Below, one piece after another: positions 22,256 through 34,878 of a stretch of 64,000 nucleotides of DNA; positions within the stretch are counted from its first letter, which is position 1; every line of letters starts with the position of its first letter. The position numbers were made by a program, and so were the translations under genes. The DNA is taken from NCBI GenBank assembly GCA_026018925.1, contig JAKSZU010000003.1:184481505-184545504 (forward strand), in the 5' to 3' direction. The notes beneath the pieces are model-generated. The model did no database searches. It was not told the DNA's origin and saw nothing but the letters and a program-made list of their open reading frames with translations. Origin of the DNA: Tupaia tana (taxonomy: Eukaryota > Chordata > Mammalia > Scandentia > Tupaiidae).

Positions 22256-24266
22256 CCATGTATTTTAGAGTTACATAATTAGAGCCTCGTGAGTAAATTT
22301 TCGATTCCTCATGTGTGAACTATCTACACAATGAATTACCTTGCATGACCAAATGTGATTTTTAGACCATTTACCCACCACTGGCTTAAAAAATCATTGT
22401 TTTCAATTATATACCATGGCCTCCTTCATTAGCACAGCTAGATTTGAATGGTTCACCAACTCATTAGATTTTTAGTAGAACTGCAGTATTTTCCTAGTTG
22501 AATGTAGTATGTGTGTGAAATGTGTTTCTCTATAAAACATTGCTAAATATATTAGCTGTTAAATATTAATTTTAAAGAGTTCATATAAGAAATCAGAGAT
22601 TTGGAAGACTTGTCAAAGTGTATCTAGCCTTCAAGAAGTGTACCATCTTCTTCCAGACTGTTGAAAATTGTAATATATAAACTATTCCTAAGCATGTAGC
22701 TCCCTATTCTTTGTACGTTTGATAGTTCAGGTCTGTTGAAATGTCAGCTGGTTGATTGATCTATATCAGAACTCTGCTAGATATCATAGGTGACCCGAAA
22801 GAAAATAGGATACTGGTTGCCTTAAAAGTCCAGTTGAGGACTCGAGACATACATAAAGCTGGAGTGCTAAAGGCTGAACTGTCTTACACCATAGTGTCAA
22901 TTAATGAAACACCCATTTGCCGATGGTCTGATGTGTACTTCAGAGTAGCTTGAAGAAAGGAAGAGTATAATGTGGATTACTATTATTCTGCTCTTCGTTG
23001 CCTGTGCTTATTTGAACAGCCCTGGTTACTCAGTTACAAAAGAAAATATACCACTAAATCAGGTGAAATCAGGTGAGCTACTCATCCCGAATATCAACAC
23101 CAGCCTCTGAGGCGGTTGTTATTTCATTCAACGGGTTGGGGAGAAATGTTCACATATCGAAATGGTCTGATTGTAAGCCAAACAATATGATTGAAAGTAT
23201 ATACAAAAAATAATAATAATAATAAATAATGTGAAAAAATAAAATAAAATTGAACCTGAAAAAAAAAAAAAAAGAGCCCTGAAGATACTTGAATAGCAAG
23301 CAAAGTCCTAAGTAGCTTGTCTCAGAATCAGCCAAGGTGATTGATTCCTGTTCTACATGTTCTCGATACAACCTATTGATTTTTTTAAAAGCTAGTTTTT
23401 ATGCCTTATGAATAATAAAGGTAATACCAACCGTGTGCAATTTCTTGTTGTTGAAAAATCATCTGCATATTTAGTTTGTATTTATTCTCTTTATTTCCTT
23501 AAAATTAGCCATTGTGGCTAAGTATTTTCCTTTAAAATACAAGAAATTGGTTTCCTTTTATTGATGAGATGATTTGAAATGGGGAGTCATTTTTCCAGTA
23601 GTAAATTAGACACTTTGGTGTGAGTATAACTGTCTTAGGCCATTAGGGTCTAACCGAGTGCGTTTGTAAATTATTCCAGCAGTAATTTTCAGTATGCCTG
23701 TTCTGCTTCCTTCTTTCTCTCTTGATTTTCTTTTCTTTTCAGCAATATGGGAGTGTGGGTGGTGGGTGAATATGGGTAGGAATGCATAGTAAGCAAGAGT
23801 CTGACCTTAAGTGAGACAATTTTAAATAAGTGATAGTAATTATACAAATAGTCTATACATGCTATTAGAATGATTATCAATACTATCATTTTCTGAGTAA
23901 GTAGAATAAGATACAATGAATAATTATGGGACATTTCAAGAACCATTCATTAGAACTGACTGAAATGATATCAACCTATAAAATACCAAATTGAATAGTA
24001 CTTGATTGCTTTATATAACCTCAGGCTAGAGATATGTAAGTTTAGGTCACTCTTAAAGGTGGCCATTGCAGTAAGTGGTTTCTAGAGTCCCAGCTTTCTG
24101 AAAACCTTAGTCAGTAAGATTTGAATTATAATACAACATATCTCTTTAAACAGACGACTACCAATGCAATACCAAAATCCATACTGACTTTATCCAAATA
24201 CATAGTGACTTTATCCTACCTCACTTATACCTAGCAATTACTTAAGTGATGCATTAACTCTTTGTA

Positions 24267-24344
24267 TTGGATCGTTGGAAAAGTCACGATGTGTTTTTCT
24301 GTTCTTTTATGCAAAAATACACCATGACTTTTTTAATGACCCAA
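24267..24344. mobile_element. Mariner-type MITE, full palindrome with TA on both sides
   Basis: TTGGATCGTTGGAAAAGTC at the left, GACTTTTTTAATGACCCAA at the right, 78 bp, with TA immediately outside both ends. A complete copy useful as reference for the family. Confidence 0.85.
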
Positions 24345-24570
24345 TAATAACTTAGAAAGAGATAAAAACAATTTAAAGTGATAAGATTAAGTAAAAACTG
24401 TATGTTTGGCTTACTTGAAACTGAAATGAAAGAATATTTTTGAAAACATTCCATCAGAGCAAGGAAAAAACATTTTATGTCTGTAAGCATAACAAAAGAC
24501 AGAAGGATGTACAGGTTTTTTTGGTTATGATTATATTTCTTTCCTTTATGAAGGTATCAGCACTTTAAAA

Positions 24571-24801
24571 CAATTTTTGTCAGAGGACATGTGCAATCAC
24601 CAGAGAGACAAAATGGGAAAGTATCCCCCACATGGGGATGGTCATACTGTAGTCTCCTCTCCTCCATTTCTCTCTCTAATTGGCCACACACACACACACA
24701 CACACACAGCATATTTCTCAAACTATTAGGTCTGGGACTTGAGTCATACAGCTGACCATGTAAGATCTAGTCACCTTAACTTCCATGCCACTGACCAACC
24801 C
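24571..24801 (-). mobile_element. SINE-M, minus strand, with (CA)n
   Basis: GTCAGAGGACATGTGCAATC on the left, a (CA) run at about 24684-24708, and head relic CCATGCCACTGACCAACCC at the right. Confidence 0.6.
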
Positions 24802-24964
24802 AGAGCTTATTCAGTTTTACAACATGTTCTTTTAATTGATTTATTTAATCATCCTGGAGAAAGCGCTACGTCTACTGATGTAATGAAGACAGCAACTTAA
24901 TTTTTCAATATTTGATTTTCCTATTTGTGACATAAGAGGTTTCAGTTCTAATACTTCATAACTT

Positions 24965-25190
24965 TATTTTTTTATTATGTATTTTGTTTCTTTCATGAAA
25001 GAAAGAGAAATAGGCACTTTTCACAGGGCTTTGTCATGCCACAGTCCCCTTCCCCCCCCGCCCTCCAGTTAGTAAGGATCTTGGGTTATGCCCTCACTGT
25101 GTTTCAGGTCAACCGGGGATCCAAACCCATGGTTGACAACGTGGCTTCCAGCACTGCAGTTTAGTATAGTACTGAAAGTGGCTCAGCCAT
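24965..25190 (-). mobile_element. SINE-D, minus strand
   Basis: The reverse complement carries GATCCCCGGTTGACCTGAAA, GGACTGTGGCATGACA and TTTCTTTCATGAAAG, in the same order as 4537-4760. A C-run (CCCCCCCCG) lies near 25062. Confidence 0.5.
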
Positions 25191-27377
25191 TTCATGATTT
25201 TAGGGTGTAAATGAAAATTAGTTTCTTCTAAACAAAGTTTTAAAGAAAAGTCATTTTAAAAGCATAGACTGCTTTTCATTTTGTTAAATCATCTCATCTG
25301 AATTTTGAAGTGAATTTCTGTCTGGGATTTTCTGATGGAATTTTCATTTTGCAAGTAGTGTGAGAATAATTGAGTCGTGGCTAGCATTAATGAGAGGGAA
25401 AGCATTTACATTTCCACAACGAGGAATACAGCATCTCATTAGCATTCCTTGGTAAGCCTGGTGGATGTCAGAGAATGGCAATTTGGAACCCTAAAAACTC
25501 ACAATAGGAGATGCTATAAAAGAAACAGTATCTTGACAAATGAAAAAAAGATTCTGAAATGTGCATCTCACAAAAGCAAGCAACCTTCTGTGAAATCAGA
25601 GGAATGGGTCTCTATTCTGCCTGTTCTGATGTCCCAAAATCTTTTCATTTGCTAAAGATCTTGAATTTATTTCAGATCTATTTTTCATACAATGGATGCT
25701 AAGGAACTAAATGATTCATTGTAAATGAAAATATTTATTACCATGTGTCAAGAAACTCTAATTCCCTCTCTGGTCTTCTTAATAAGAACCCTATGGTGTA
25801 AAATCAGGAGCTGAATCTACTAAATAATTACCCACGTGAATGCTGTACCTACATGTATATATTTTTAGACTTTATATGAGTAAATATTTTATAAAGTGCT
25901 GCATATTCTGGACTAAAATCTTTCATCTCCAAATCAGTTTCATATTGTCCTCTAAGAAATGAGGTGCACTGTGGCTTCTAATGGAAGTGGGAAGGAAAGT
26001 GGTGATAGGAGCCATTGACAACACAGTCAGAAAAATTCTCCTCGCTAGTAAAGATGTATGAAAAATTTTTTTTAAAATACCAAATGAGATCCTCAGAGAA
26101 CAAGACTTTGTAAGTATTTTTCTATAAATGTGAAAAAAGAAAGTGAACCTAGATTGGGAACAAAAGGTTAGGCACATAGGACACATTTTTTGTGGATGTT
26201 CCTAATTTGTATATAAAACCTGATATAGCTTGCAAGTGTCGATAGTAACTGAAAATCTGTAGCAGGGAAATATTATGACACAAGGAAACAAAATTAGAAC
26301 TTTGACATTGACATTTATAATTTCAAGATTTCCTAAAATATGGAAGAGAAGTAATTACATATTTAATGTGTGTTTGTTTTCCTGAGTGAAAACCATCTGC
26401 CACTCACCAGGACTAAGAGGATACTTTAGAAAACCAGTAGTTTGGAATACAAATGGATATGTGCAATAGAGTTTTAGATTTGAATGTGATCTTGTAATGA
26501 AAGATTTGACTTCCACAACACAGTTAGCTTGAACAATTTTGACCTTAAAGCATTCTCTGGGTCATGCAGAGCTTAAGAAGCATTGTGGCTCAGTGAATCA
26601 TGGAAGGTGAAGAAGGTCAAGATGTTAAAAGAACTGGATGGCCACACAACTTTTGGCCCATTCTCTTCACTATGGCCATATCAAGTCCAGACTTGGATCT
26701 GTTGCTGCAGCTCTGGAAGACTGGCTGATTTACCATCCTGAGGGGCTTATTGGCTAATAATTACCTGTTATATATACTATTCTTTTATCAGAAAAAAGGT
26801 TCTCACTATTTTAAACTTCCCTTAACTAACAGATTTAGCTCTGGGAAAAGTATTAATGGGTTCTGAAAGAGTTGTTCTCTGGTAAAGGAGGGCAAAATTC
26901 TCTACACAGCACGTTTCTGTTCTCTGACTTAAGGTTCAGTGTTAAACAGGAGTGAGGCCTTTGCTGCCACAAGGAGAGCTAAATCCGAAAGATGTACTTG
27001 ATGGATGCTCTTACTCGTACATTTCGTAATGCTCCTATCCTTTTAAGCTCCATTCTAGAATTTTAAAATGAAGACATTTCACTTCTCACTGGGTGAGAGA
27101 TTAATTCTACTGTCCTAGTCTGAAAAAGCTCTGTCATGGATCTCTGTAAAATAGACTAAGATCCCCCTTCTAACCAAACATGAGTGGAGAAACCCTGTTC
27201 TTTCCTTTTCTACTTCCTTCTGCTCATTCTTTTTCTTGATCATTTTCTATTTCTTTTTCCTCCTTCTTTTTATCTTCTTACCCCCTTCTTCTGCTAGTGG
27301 CATGTACTGGTTTCTTCTGCATCATTCTTGTCATTTAAGAATTTAATTTTCAAAGTAATATATAGCTATAAAATTTT

Positions 27378-27555
27378 GGGCTGTTAGGTAGCAGGGTAGT
27401 TAAGGGTGCTGGATTCTCACATGGCTGAATGCAGTTCTAGTCCTGGACCTGGCAGCTTGCTTTCTCACTTTCCCTCTCTGTCTCTCTTACTCTATTCCTC
27501 TTGGCTCAAATTAAAGTAAATAAATAAGGTTTAATAAAATAATTCTTTAAAAGAA
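27378..27555 (+). mobile_element. SINE-S
   Basis: GGGCTGTTAGGTAGCAGGG head, AGTTCTAGTCCTGGACCTGG, CT-rich stretch, CTCAAATTAAAGTAAATAAA tail. Confidence 0.75.
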
Positions 27556-28068
27556 ATTTCAAAGTCACTACCCATTATTTCTAGGCCTCAAGAAGGTCAG
27601 AAAATCCACCAAATTCTGTGACACTGGAAGCAAATGTGTAGAGCACAACTTAATATATAGATGAATAAGGATTCTATTGTATAATGGTTGGAAAGCAAGA
27701 ATATATATTTTATATATATATAACAATTATGCATTGTTGTAGCTAATTGGGCAGAAACTATAGTATCCATGTGATATAAATATTGACTATTTACATTTTA
27801 GTGAATCTCTGACATTTCTTTTTTAATTTTGTCAAGCTTTTATTTAAATTTGAATTTTCTATTTTAAATCTAAAGCATACTTGTTATTATTTTTTATTTT
27901 AATTCTACTACATTTATAATTATTTAACATTAGTCTTAGGATTTAATATTCAGAGATAAATGATGCAAGAGTATGCAAAAATAGTGATACTAGAAATAAC
28001 ATGTCAAATGAAAATATATTCCTTCCTCAAATAGTGGTGAAATTGTCAATATTTCATCTATGTTAAAA

Positions 28069-28245
28069 CCAATAGTGGGTGCCATGGTGGTTAAGGTGCT
28101 GGACACTCCCATATGGCCAACTATAGTTTGAGTCATGGACCTGGTGGCTTGTTTTCTCACTTTCCCTCTCTCTCTTTCTCTGTCTGTCTCTGATCAAATT
28201 AAAAATAAATGAATAAATAAGGTTAAATAAAAAATTCTTTAAACA
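28069..28245 (+). mobile_element. SINE-S
   Basis: CCAATAGTGGGTGCCATGG head with a small deletion, AGTTTGAGTCATGGACC, CT repeat, GATCAAATTAAAAATAAATG tail. Confidence 0.75.
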
Positions 28246-28436
28246 ATACAAAACAAAACAGAAAACCCCAAAAGCTATTCCAGGTATTTCACTTTTAACT
28301 GAGCAATGAATTATTTGTAATCAATGAATTTCATTTCATTGATAAAACATTAAGTCCTGTACATAGTTATTTCATCTATGACTGTCAGCCATACATTTTA
28401 TGAAATAGAAGATTATTATGTGTATTACATATTTAT

Positions 28437-28685
28437 ATTTTTTTGAGAGAGATTTTTACTTTAAGGTGTATGCGCTTGGCAGAGAAAAAGAGAGATATAA
28501 AGCGAGAAATCACTCCCAGGGGGGACAGCCACACTGCAGTCCCTTCTCCTCCATCCTCCTCTTGGGATCTTGGGCATGCACAAAGATGCACCTAGCATGA
28601 GTTTTAAGCCACCAGATTGGGACTCGAACTGTAATCGACTGCATGGAAGTCCAGCAATGTAACCATTACACCGTCTGCTGGCCTC
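28437..28685 (-). mobile_element. SINE-L, minus strand
   Basis: Short poly(T), GAGAGATTTTTACTTTAAGG, body reversed, GGACTCGAACTG B-box relic and head ending GTCTGCTGGCC. Confidence 0.75.
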
Positions 28686-28699
28686 AGCATGTTTATATA

Positions 28700-28990
28700 T
28701 TTTTTTAACTTTTTATTGTGCAGTAATTATAGATTCATAGAAAGTGTCAAAGGATGATAGATACAAGGAGATTCCTGCAACCTTTACCCAGCCTTCTTGC
28801 CATGTTAATATCTTCAATTATAGTATAATATCAAAACCGGAATATTAATATCTCTGTCATAGATAATTCATATTGCACCAGTGGTTATACAGGTGCATTT
28901 GTAACTCTGTGCAATTTTATCACATGCGTAGCTTCTCTTCACTACTGCTACAATCAAGATATTTAACTGTATCATTACCACAAGACTCCT
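28700..28990. mobile_element. Old L1-derived fragment
   Basis: ATAGATTCATAGAAAGTG, TTTACCCAGCCTTCTTGCC, CAAAACCGGAATATTAAT, TGTGCAATTTTATCACATG and ATCAAGATATTTAACTG follow a well-known old L1 3'-region block. Strand not decided. Confidence 0.45.
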
Positions 28991-29221
28991 TTGTGATACC
29001 ATAGATTATCGCATTTAGAGGGATCTGAGGAGTCATCTGCTCCGCCCTATTTATATTAGATGAGGAGTGATGTGGCCAAAGTCAATAGGTTAGGTAACTG
29101 ATAGATCTCTTAATCAAACCTCAGATTACCGTGTTCCATCTTGGGCCAAGTTTAGGAATTGTTTATTACCATCTCAATTTATAAAGTAGTTGGTTATTCA
29201 GGAATTCTAAAGTTAAGAGAT

Positions 29222-29485
29222 TTTTTTTTTTTTTTTTTTTTGGAGAGGTTTTCGCTATAGGGTGCGTGCACTCGCCAGACAGACAGAGAGAGACATAGAG
29301 ACAGAAAGCGAGAAATCGCCCCCCAGGGGGGATGGTCACGCCGCAATCCCTTCTCCTCCATTCTCCTCTCGGGATCTTGGGCACACACACACACGTGCCT
29401 GGTGTGAGTTTTAAGCCACTGGGTCCAGGACGCGTCGACTATGTGGGAGTCCAGTGACTTAGCCATTACGCTAACTTGCTGGTCC
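29222..29485 (-). mobile_element. SINE-L, minus strand, B box deleted, with TSD
   Basis: Poly(T)22, body reversed with CCCCCCAGGGGGG. The sequence CCAGGACGCGTCGACT lacks most of the B box. CTAAAGTTAAGAGAT (left) and CTAAAGTGAAGAGAT (right) form a 15-bp TSD with one difference. Confidence 0.9.
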
Positions 29486-30026
29486 CTAAAGTGAAGAGAT
29501 TTGAAGCAAACAAAAGTTTCTGTAGTAGTTGAGTCAGACTATTTCATCACAATTTTGGATTTTTTAAAAATGTGTATTATAATTCTATTACTGGATGTCA
29601 ATAGGTTAAAAGAATAATGGCAGTGGAAGCATTAGGTTGGTATTTTAGACAAAGAGCACGTGTCATACAGTGATAATGTCCTTTGCCTCATAGAGCCCAG
29701 TATGGTTTTGCATGGTGAGCAAGCAACTGGTCGAGTGATCTATGCTTTATATAATCAATACTTTCCACCCAAACAATTGGCTATCTGCACCCTTCCGTTC
29801 ACATACAAACCCACCAGATATTTTGGGATGCTTTCCCCCTTATGATTTGTCCATAATGCTCACTTCAGTTATCACTTATAAACTGTTGAGATGAGGTTTA
29901 GGAAGAAGTTGGGAACCAGAAGGGGCCACAACATATAATTGGACCCCTAACCTGTCCTATGTACACTATGGAAGTACTATGGGTGCTATTACCTTTGTGT
30001 ATGAATCTGGCTTTATAAAATAGCAG

Positions 30027-30174
30027 AACATGTACCACAGAAAGTAAAAGGTGTCAAAGGCTATTTGATAGATATTTGAAAAGAAAAAGAAGAGAGAAAG
30101 AACATGTACCACAGAAAGTAAAAGGTGTCAAAGGCTATTTGATAGATATTTGAAAAGAAAAAGAAGAGAGAAAG
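30027..30174 (+). repeat. Perfect 74-bp tandem duplication
   Basis: Unit AACATGTACCACAGAAAGTA...GAGAGAAAG at 30027-30100 is repeated exactly at 30101-30174, then runs into a GA-rich (AAAG)n tract to about 30241. Very recent. Confidence 0.95.
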
Positions 30175-30255
30175 AAAGAAAGAAGGAAAGAGAGAAGAAA
30201 ATAAAAAGAAGAAAACAAAAGAAAAGAAAAGAAAAGAGAAGTAAATCTATCATCA

Positions 30256-30505
30256 GGGCCCACCAGTGGCATGGTAGTTAATGTGGCTGGACCCACATTG
30301 CTGTGTGGTTGGAATCCTGGACTCTGCAGCTTGAGAAACAGGCTGGGCACATATGTGTGAGTGCCCAAAATTCTGAAAGGAGGAAGAACTGAATGAGAAG
30401 GGTTTGCAGCCTGACCATCCCCAGTGGGGAGGTGCTTTCTCATTTTCTCTCTCTCCCCCACCTCTGATAAGCAATGTGCCCTCAGGTAAATTAAAAAAAA
30501 AAAGT
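30256..30505 (+). mobile_element. SINE-M
   Basis: GGGCCCACCAGTGGCATGG head, GTTGGAATCCTGG, GCTGGGCACATATGTGTG, GCAATGTGCCCTCAGG and A11 tail. Flanks AAGTAAATCTATCA / AAGTATATTATCA may be the TSD. Confidence 0.7.
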
Positions 30506-31077
30506 ATATTATCAAATGAGTACAACACAATGTGATGTTCATTGTGGAAGAAGATTAATATGTCTATATCTGTGATTGATAATTATGCTGTGACTGCATG
30601 CTATGAAAAATCATACGGTACCCCCCCACCACAGACACACAAATAATAAATTAATATTTTTAATGAGAAAAAAAGTGGAACAGAATTTATTTGGAAATGA
30701 TGTGACTCTAAGGACTCTTCTACCATATTAGCATCATAGAAATTAAGGATGTAAAAGACCTATTAGCTGATTTGTCCTATTTCCATAGAAATTTCAATGA
30801 ATATATTTCAAAAGGCCTAATCTATTTTTGTTTAAAATAAACGGGAACTCAGTGCAGATTCTTGTTAGAGTTTGAAACTGCTGATTGTTGTGGTTTGCGG
30901 ATTGTTTTTCTTTTTAGATCCACTTGACAGTTTGCATAGCTAATTACTGTGTTCCCATTTGTTTAATCCCAGCATTGCTATAGGCTTTTTAGGGTGGGTG
31001 CTGGGAGGAGAATTGCACTACTACAGTTTTAAGGTATATCAACAAGCTGTTAAAGCAGGAGTATGGGGTTAGAGAGA

Positions 31078-31078
<1 letters not shown>

Positions 31079-31113
<35 letters not shown>

Positions 31114-31115
31114 GT
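31079..31115. repeat. (TG)n microsatellite
   Basis: About 15 TG units, then a CCGTGTGC interruption. Confidence 0.95.
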
Positions 31116-31399
31116 GTGCACGTTTTGGAAGATGGGTCACAGTTAAAGCAGCAAAGTGAATTTAAAAACAGCCAGGGTTCGATAGCTAGTAGTGCTTTTG
31201 GAAAGGGTTTTTGTCAGTAACCAAATGCAAGGGAGAATGGGATGGATCCCTTGTGGCCTCATTTTATGTAGGGCACCTTGTATCGTGATCAATCCTTTGC
31301 AGCGAAAGTTTTTGCTAGGAAAACTGAAGAATATATGCCTTTAGAAATTCAGCTTTTCCTGGCTGGTAAATTAATTTAAAATATATGAACATATATGGG

Positions 31400-31500
31400 T
31401 AGGCCATATTGTACACTGTAAAGATATATAATGATTAAATGTAAATAATAATAAATATATATACATATGTACATATATGTATATATATGCATTTACATAC
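31400..31500 (+). mobile_element. L1-type 3' terminus fragment with TA-rich tail
   Basis: CTGTAAAGATATATAATG then ATTAAATGTAAATAATAA matches the 3' terminus at 45385-45420. It runs into an AT/GTATAC-rich microsatellite. Confidence 0.4.
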
Positions 31501-32152
31501 ACACTGATTTAAATAGCATAGTACTAAGTGTATATAGAAAAAGCCTTATAATTTGATGAAAATTTGTTTATGTTTATTTTCTGTTCTAAGCAGATAGCTT
31601 TAAAACTTTCCAGTTTTAGAGTTCTGTGGATTGCCTTTATGGGAAAAAGACCGTGCAGATTTGTGCAGATTTTGGAATTTAGAAGCATTAACTGAACAAT
31701 TTAAGAACGATTGAGGTAGTGATGGCTCAAATGAGATGATGTCTTTTGCATATCTTTTTGTTAATGCTGGTGCACTTTTTTTGGGGGGGCGCTGGAAAAG
31801 AGTTGGTTTAATGACTAGAACTACATTCTTTTCCTTCTTTTCTTGTACTATAGGATGGGACTCTTTTAAAGAGATCTTTCACAATGGATTAAACTGAAAT
31901 TTTGTTTTAATACAATGTCCCTGAATAATTAAAGATGCTTCTTGAAAGATATGTCTATTTTGAATGAGGAAATAAATGTGAAATTCAGTAGAAAATTTTT
32001 ATAGTTATTTTATATTGGGAATACAATTCTGTTTGCAACAATGGTCAAAGTGATTATTGTTGAATTTACATATACAGCTTCTCTTAGAGCAACCAAACTG
32101 GTGAAATTGGTCAGCTAAGAGCAGATAATGAATAACTAGATCTTTACATTGG

Positions 32153-32206
32153 CATGCATGCATGCATGCATGCATGCATAAATAAATAAATAAATAAATA
32201 AATAAT
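32153..32206. repeat. (CATG)n and (AAAT)n microsatellite
   Basis: Six to seven GCAT/CATG units directly followed by about seven AAAT units. Confidence 0.95.
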
Positions 32207-32754
32207 ATTTTGTGGTTTCTGGTTGCTATAAGTGACAGAGACAGTTATTTTCAAACCTTTCAAGACACAATGAATGGCAAACATTGTGTGCCTAGTGATT
32301 TGAGCCTCCACATATGAACTCCTTTGAATGCTTGAGAGCTAAGATGAAACTCATACACATTCTTGCAAACCATTGCTATAGCAACGCACTTAATTTTTCA
32401 AGGTCTGTCTCTCTCGAGTTTGCACCTGCAGTTAGCTTATTATGAAACAAAAAAGAAGGCTTTCCAATTCAAAAATGCTTTGGAATAGCTGGGAGTATGT
32501 TTTGAAATAAAGTGGAGTTTAAAAGTTAAAAAGGAAAATAGAACATTCAGGAAAAAAGTACTTTTTCATTCTTCATGCACTATTTAGCTCTTTCTCCCCT
32601 CCTACTTCACAATATTCTAGGCAAAGAAAAATGTAGATCATCTACCTCTTTTGGTTATTAGGATATTGGGGTTTTGCCCACTTTAATGAGAAATACGTTG
32701 CTTCCTGGCATGTTAAAGATAACATGTGTGCATATCTTGTAAAACAATAATGCA

Positions 32755-32990
32755 AATGATAATAGCCAAGATTTATTAAATGTTGATTGTGTACCAGAAA
32801 CAATATTAAGCAGGTCATCTATCATGATTTTCTTAATTCTTACAATTACGCTGCAGAGATTGGTACTGCAACTGTCTAATTTTGCAAATAAGAAGCTAAA
32901 TAATCACCCAGTTCTAAGAGCTCCAAGTGGAAGAGCTGGATTTAAATGGGTGTATCTGACACCAGTGACCATGCACTGAATCACTAGGGA
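32755..32990 (-). mobile_element. MIR fragment (probable)
   Basis: TTATTAAATGTTGATTGTGTACC, then AGAAGCTAAATAATCACCC and GGAAGAGCTGGATTTAAA match reversed MIR order. Confidence 0.5.
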
Positions 32991-33380
32991 TAGTGGTATA
33001 AAATCCTTTAACCAGGACCAGGACTTCTTAATTTGTCGAACAATCAGCTAGTCCTTGGAAACCAGAAAAGGGGCTACCATGAGGATCACCCCTCCCTGTG
33101 CTCAGAAACCATGGGATGGCATCAGCCACTTGGGAGAGAGCTGGACCCTTGCCTGACTGCATCAAGTTCTATCTATAAACATGTACCAGTGTACCCACCA
33201 GTCTTTCAGGACAAGGAGTTCAGAGAGAGTGAGGAAACCACTTTTTGTATTACACTGCTTCATCTCCATCTTCCTGTTGACACAGTCAATGGACCACAAA
33301 GGGATTCTTGGCTTCTCTTTTGACAGGATCTTAGAAAATAGAAATTGAGATACTTGCAATCTAGTTTCAATAAGGATCTT

Positions 33381-33572
33381 GGGGCCCACCTGAGGTACAG
33401 TGCACTGGCAGACACTGTTACCTGGTAGGGTGAGGCCACATGGAAGACCCGTGTTTGATTCTGGGCCCTCCCTAAAAACCAGGTGCAGATGTGTGCACCT
33501 CTAGTCCCAGGTACTCCAGAGGCTGAAACAGGAAGATCATGACATGTTAAAAATAAATAATAAATAAAATTT
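33381..33572 (+). mobile_element. SINE-X, tRNA-like head fused to 7SL-like segment
   Basis: The head has GGGGCCCACCTGAGGTACAG and a GTTTGATTCTGG B box. It is followed by GTGTGCACCTCTAGTCCCAG, GTACTCCAGAGGCTGAAACAG and AAGATCAT, which track the 7SL/Alu left domain. The tail is AAATAAATAATAAATAAAA. Confidence 0.65.
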
Positions 33573-34055
33573 CTTGAACTCAGTGAAATAAGAAAAGCAT
33601 ATTGAGATTATCATAGTGAAAAATATCAATGGAAGAATTACTGACAGATAAATTATTATGTTCATTAGGAAATCAGTATTTTGCAGAAACTAACAGACTT
33701 TTGTATTTTAAGCCATGGTCCTTGACTGAACCTGGGCTTTTCATTTGGGAACCACTCTGACAAGCTTTCCCTTATAGCCATTTATCATTTCTCAAGATAT
33801 CAGTACTTAGAGAACCTTGGTTATATGGATTTCCACCTCGATGATGATCTGAACAAGCAATTCAGAAAAGACAAGGAGTCTATAAAGTCTAACAAGAAGA
33901 AAAACTAAGTAGAGTTTGCATAGAATAATAACTGAAAAAGCGTCTAGGGGACTTATGGAGCAGGGCCAGTGATACTTTTAGAATCTGAGTTCACTTTTGT
34001 GTTGTTGATACTGATGCTCACAACAGGTTTACTGTAGCATTAAGAAAAGCTTCTC

Positions 34056-34345
34056 AGGACCAGCAGAGGGCATACTGGTTACATCGCTGGACTCCACATA
34101 GTTTGGGTACTGGACTCAGCAGCTTAAAACTCACACTGGGCACTGGGCATGCATGCCCAAAATCCTGAAGGGAGAATGGAAGAGAAAAGATTGTAGCATG
34201 GCCATCTCCCCTAGAAGGTGATTTCTCACTTTCTGTCTCTCTGTCTCTAACCTCTCTAGTGAGTGCACATACCCTATAGTAAAAACCTCTCTAAAAAAAC
34301 CAAAAAAACAAACAAGCTAAAAAACACAACCAAACAAAAAACCCT
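34056..34345 (+). mobile_element. SINE-L, diverged
   Basis: AGGACCAGCAGAGGGCATAC head with a decayed B box, CCTGAAGGGAGAATGGAAG body and an A/C-rich tail. Confidence 0.7.
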
Positions 34346-34714
34346 ACTTTTCTGAACTTCCCAGTTAAATGGCTAACCTTAAATTGATTTTAGAAGTTAT
34401 CATGTGACAAGTGGCATATTTATTATAAATAGCCTTGTTTTTTGTCTTTGACCAATGGGCATCTCAGTAATGAGAATGAAGGGAAGAGAGGAGGCAGAAA
34501 TTGCAGAGGTGTACAGGAAAGGAAAAGGACCCATCCAGATGGCAGAGGCATGGCAGCAATTTCAAGCAAATGTGTTGGAAGTGAATGGGACAGCTTATAA
34601 ATACAAGGCCACAAAGGGAAAGGCCATCCAAGAGAGGATATGTGGTGAAGTGCTCAGCCATCTAAGTGTTCTGTATGTGATCTTCACATATCACAAATCT
34701 GTTTTTGTTTTGTT

Positions 34715-34878
34715 TTTTAAATAATTATTTTATTGAATTTTATTTAGTTTAATTTGACAAGAGATGGGGGAGAGAGAGAGAGAGCAAGTGAGAAAGCAAG
34801 TCACCGGGTCTGGGACTCAAACTGCACTTGGCTATACGGAGTCTGGTGCTCTTAACCACCATGCCACCTGCTAGTCCC
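34715..34878 (-). mobile_element. SINE-S, minus strand
   Basis: Reversed tail TTATTTTATTGAATTTTATT, GAGAGAGAGAGAGCAAGTG, GGGACTCAAACTG and head CCACCTGCTAGTCCC. Flanks CACAAATCTGTTTT / CACAACATTGTTTT suggest a TSD. Confidence 0.75.

Noticed and set aside
22756-22953. Coding-like 65-codon frame
   Set aside because: No recognised domain and no splice sites matching NRXN1 phase. Length is within chance expectation.
24684-24708. (CA)n run as an independent microsatellite
   Set aside because: It lies inside a SINE-M, where the family normally has a short CA/GTGTGT stretch.
29660-29845. 61-codon frame with balanced composition
   Set aside because: No family recognised. Isolated in the intron without exon signals.
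33033-33323. 96-codon frame
   Set aside because: Unique intron DNA with no recognised product and no conserved splice sites visible.
34455-34724. 89-codon frame rich in Lys/Glu/Gly
   Set aside because: Purine-rich intron sequence. No homology recalled and its end runs into a SINE-S tail.
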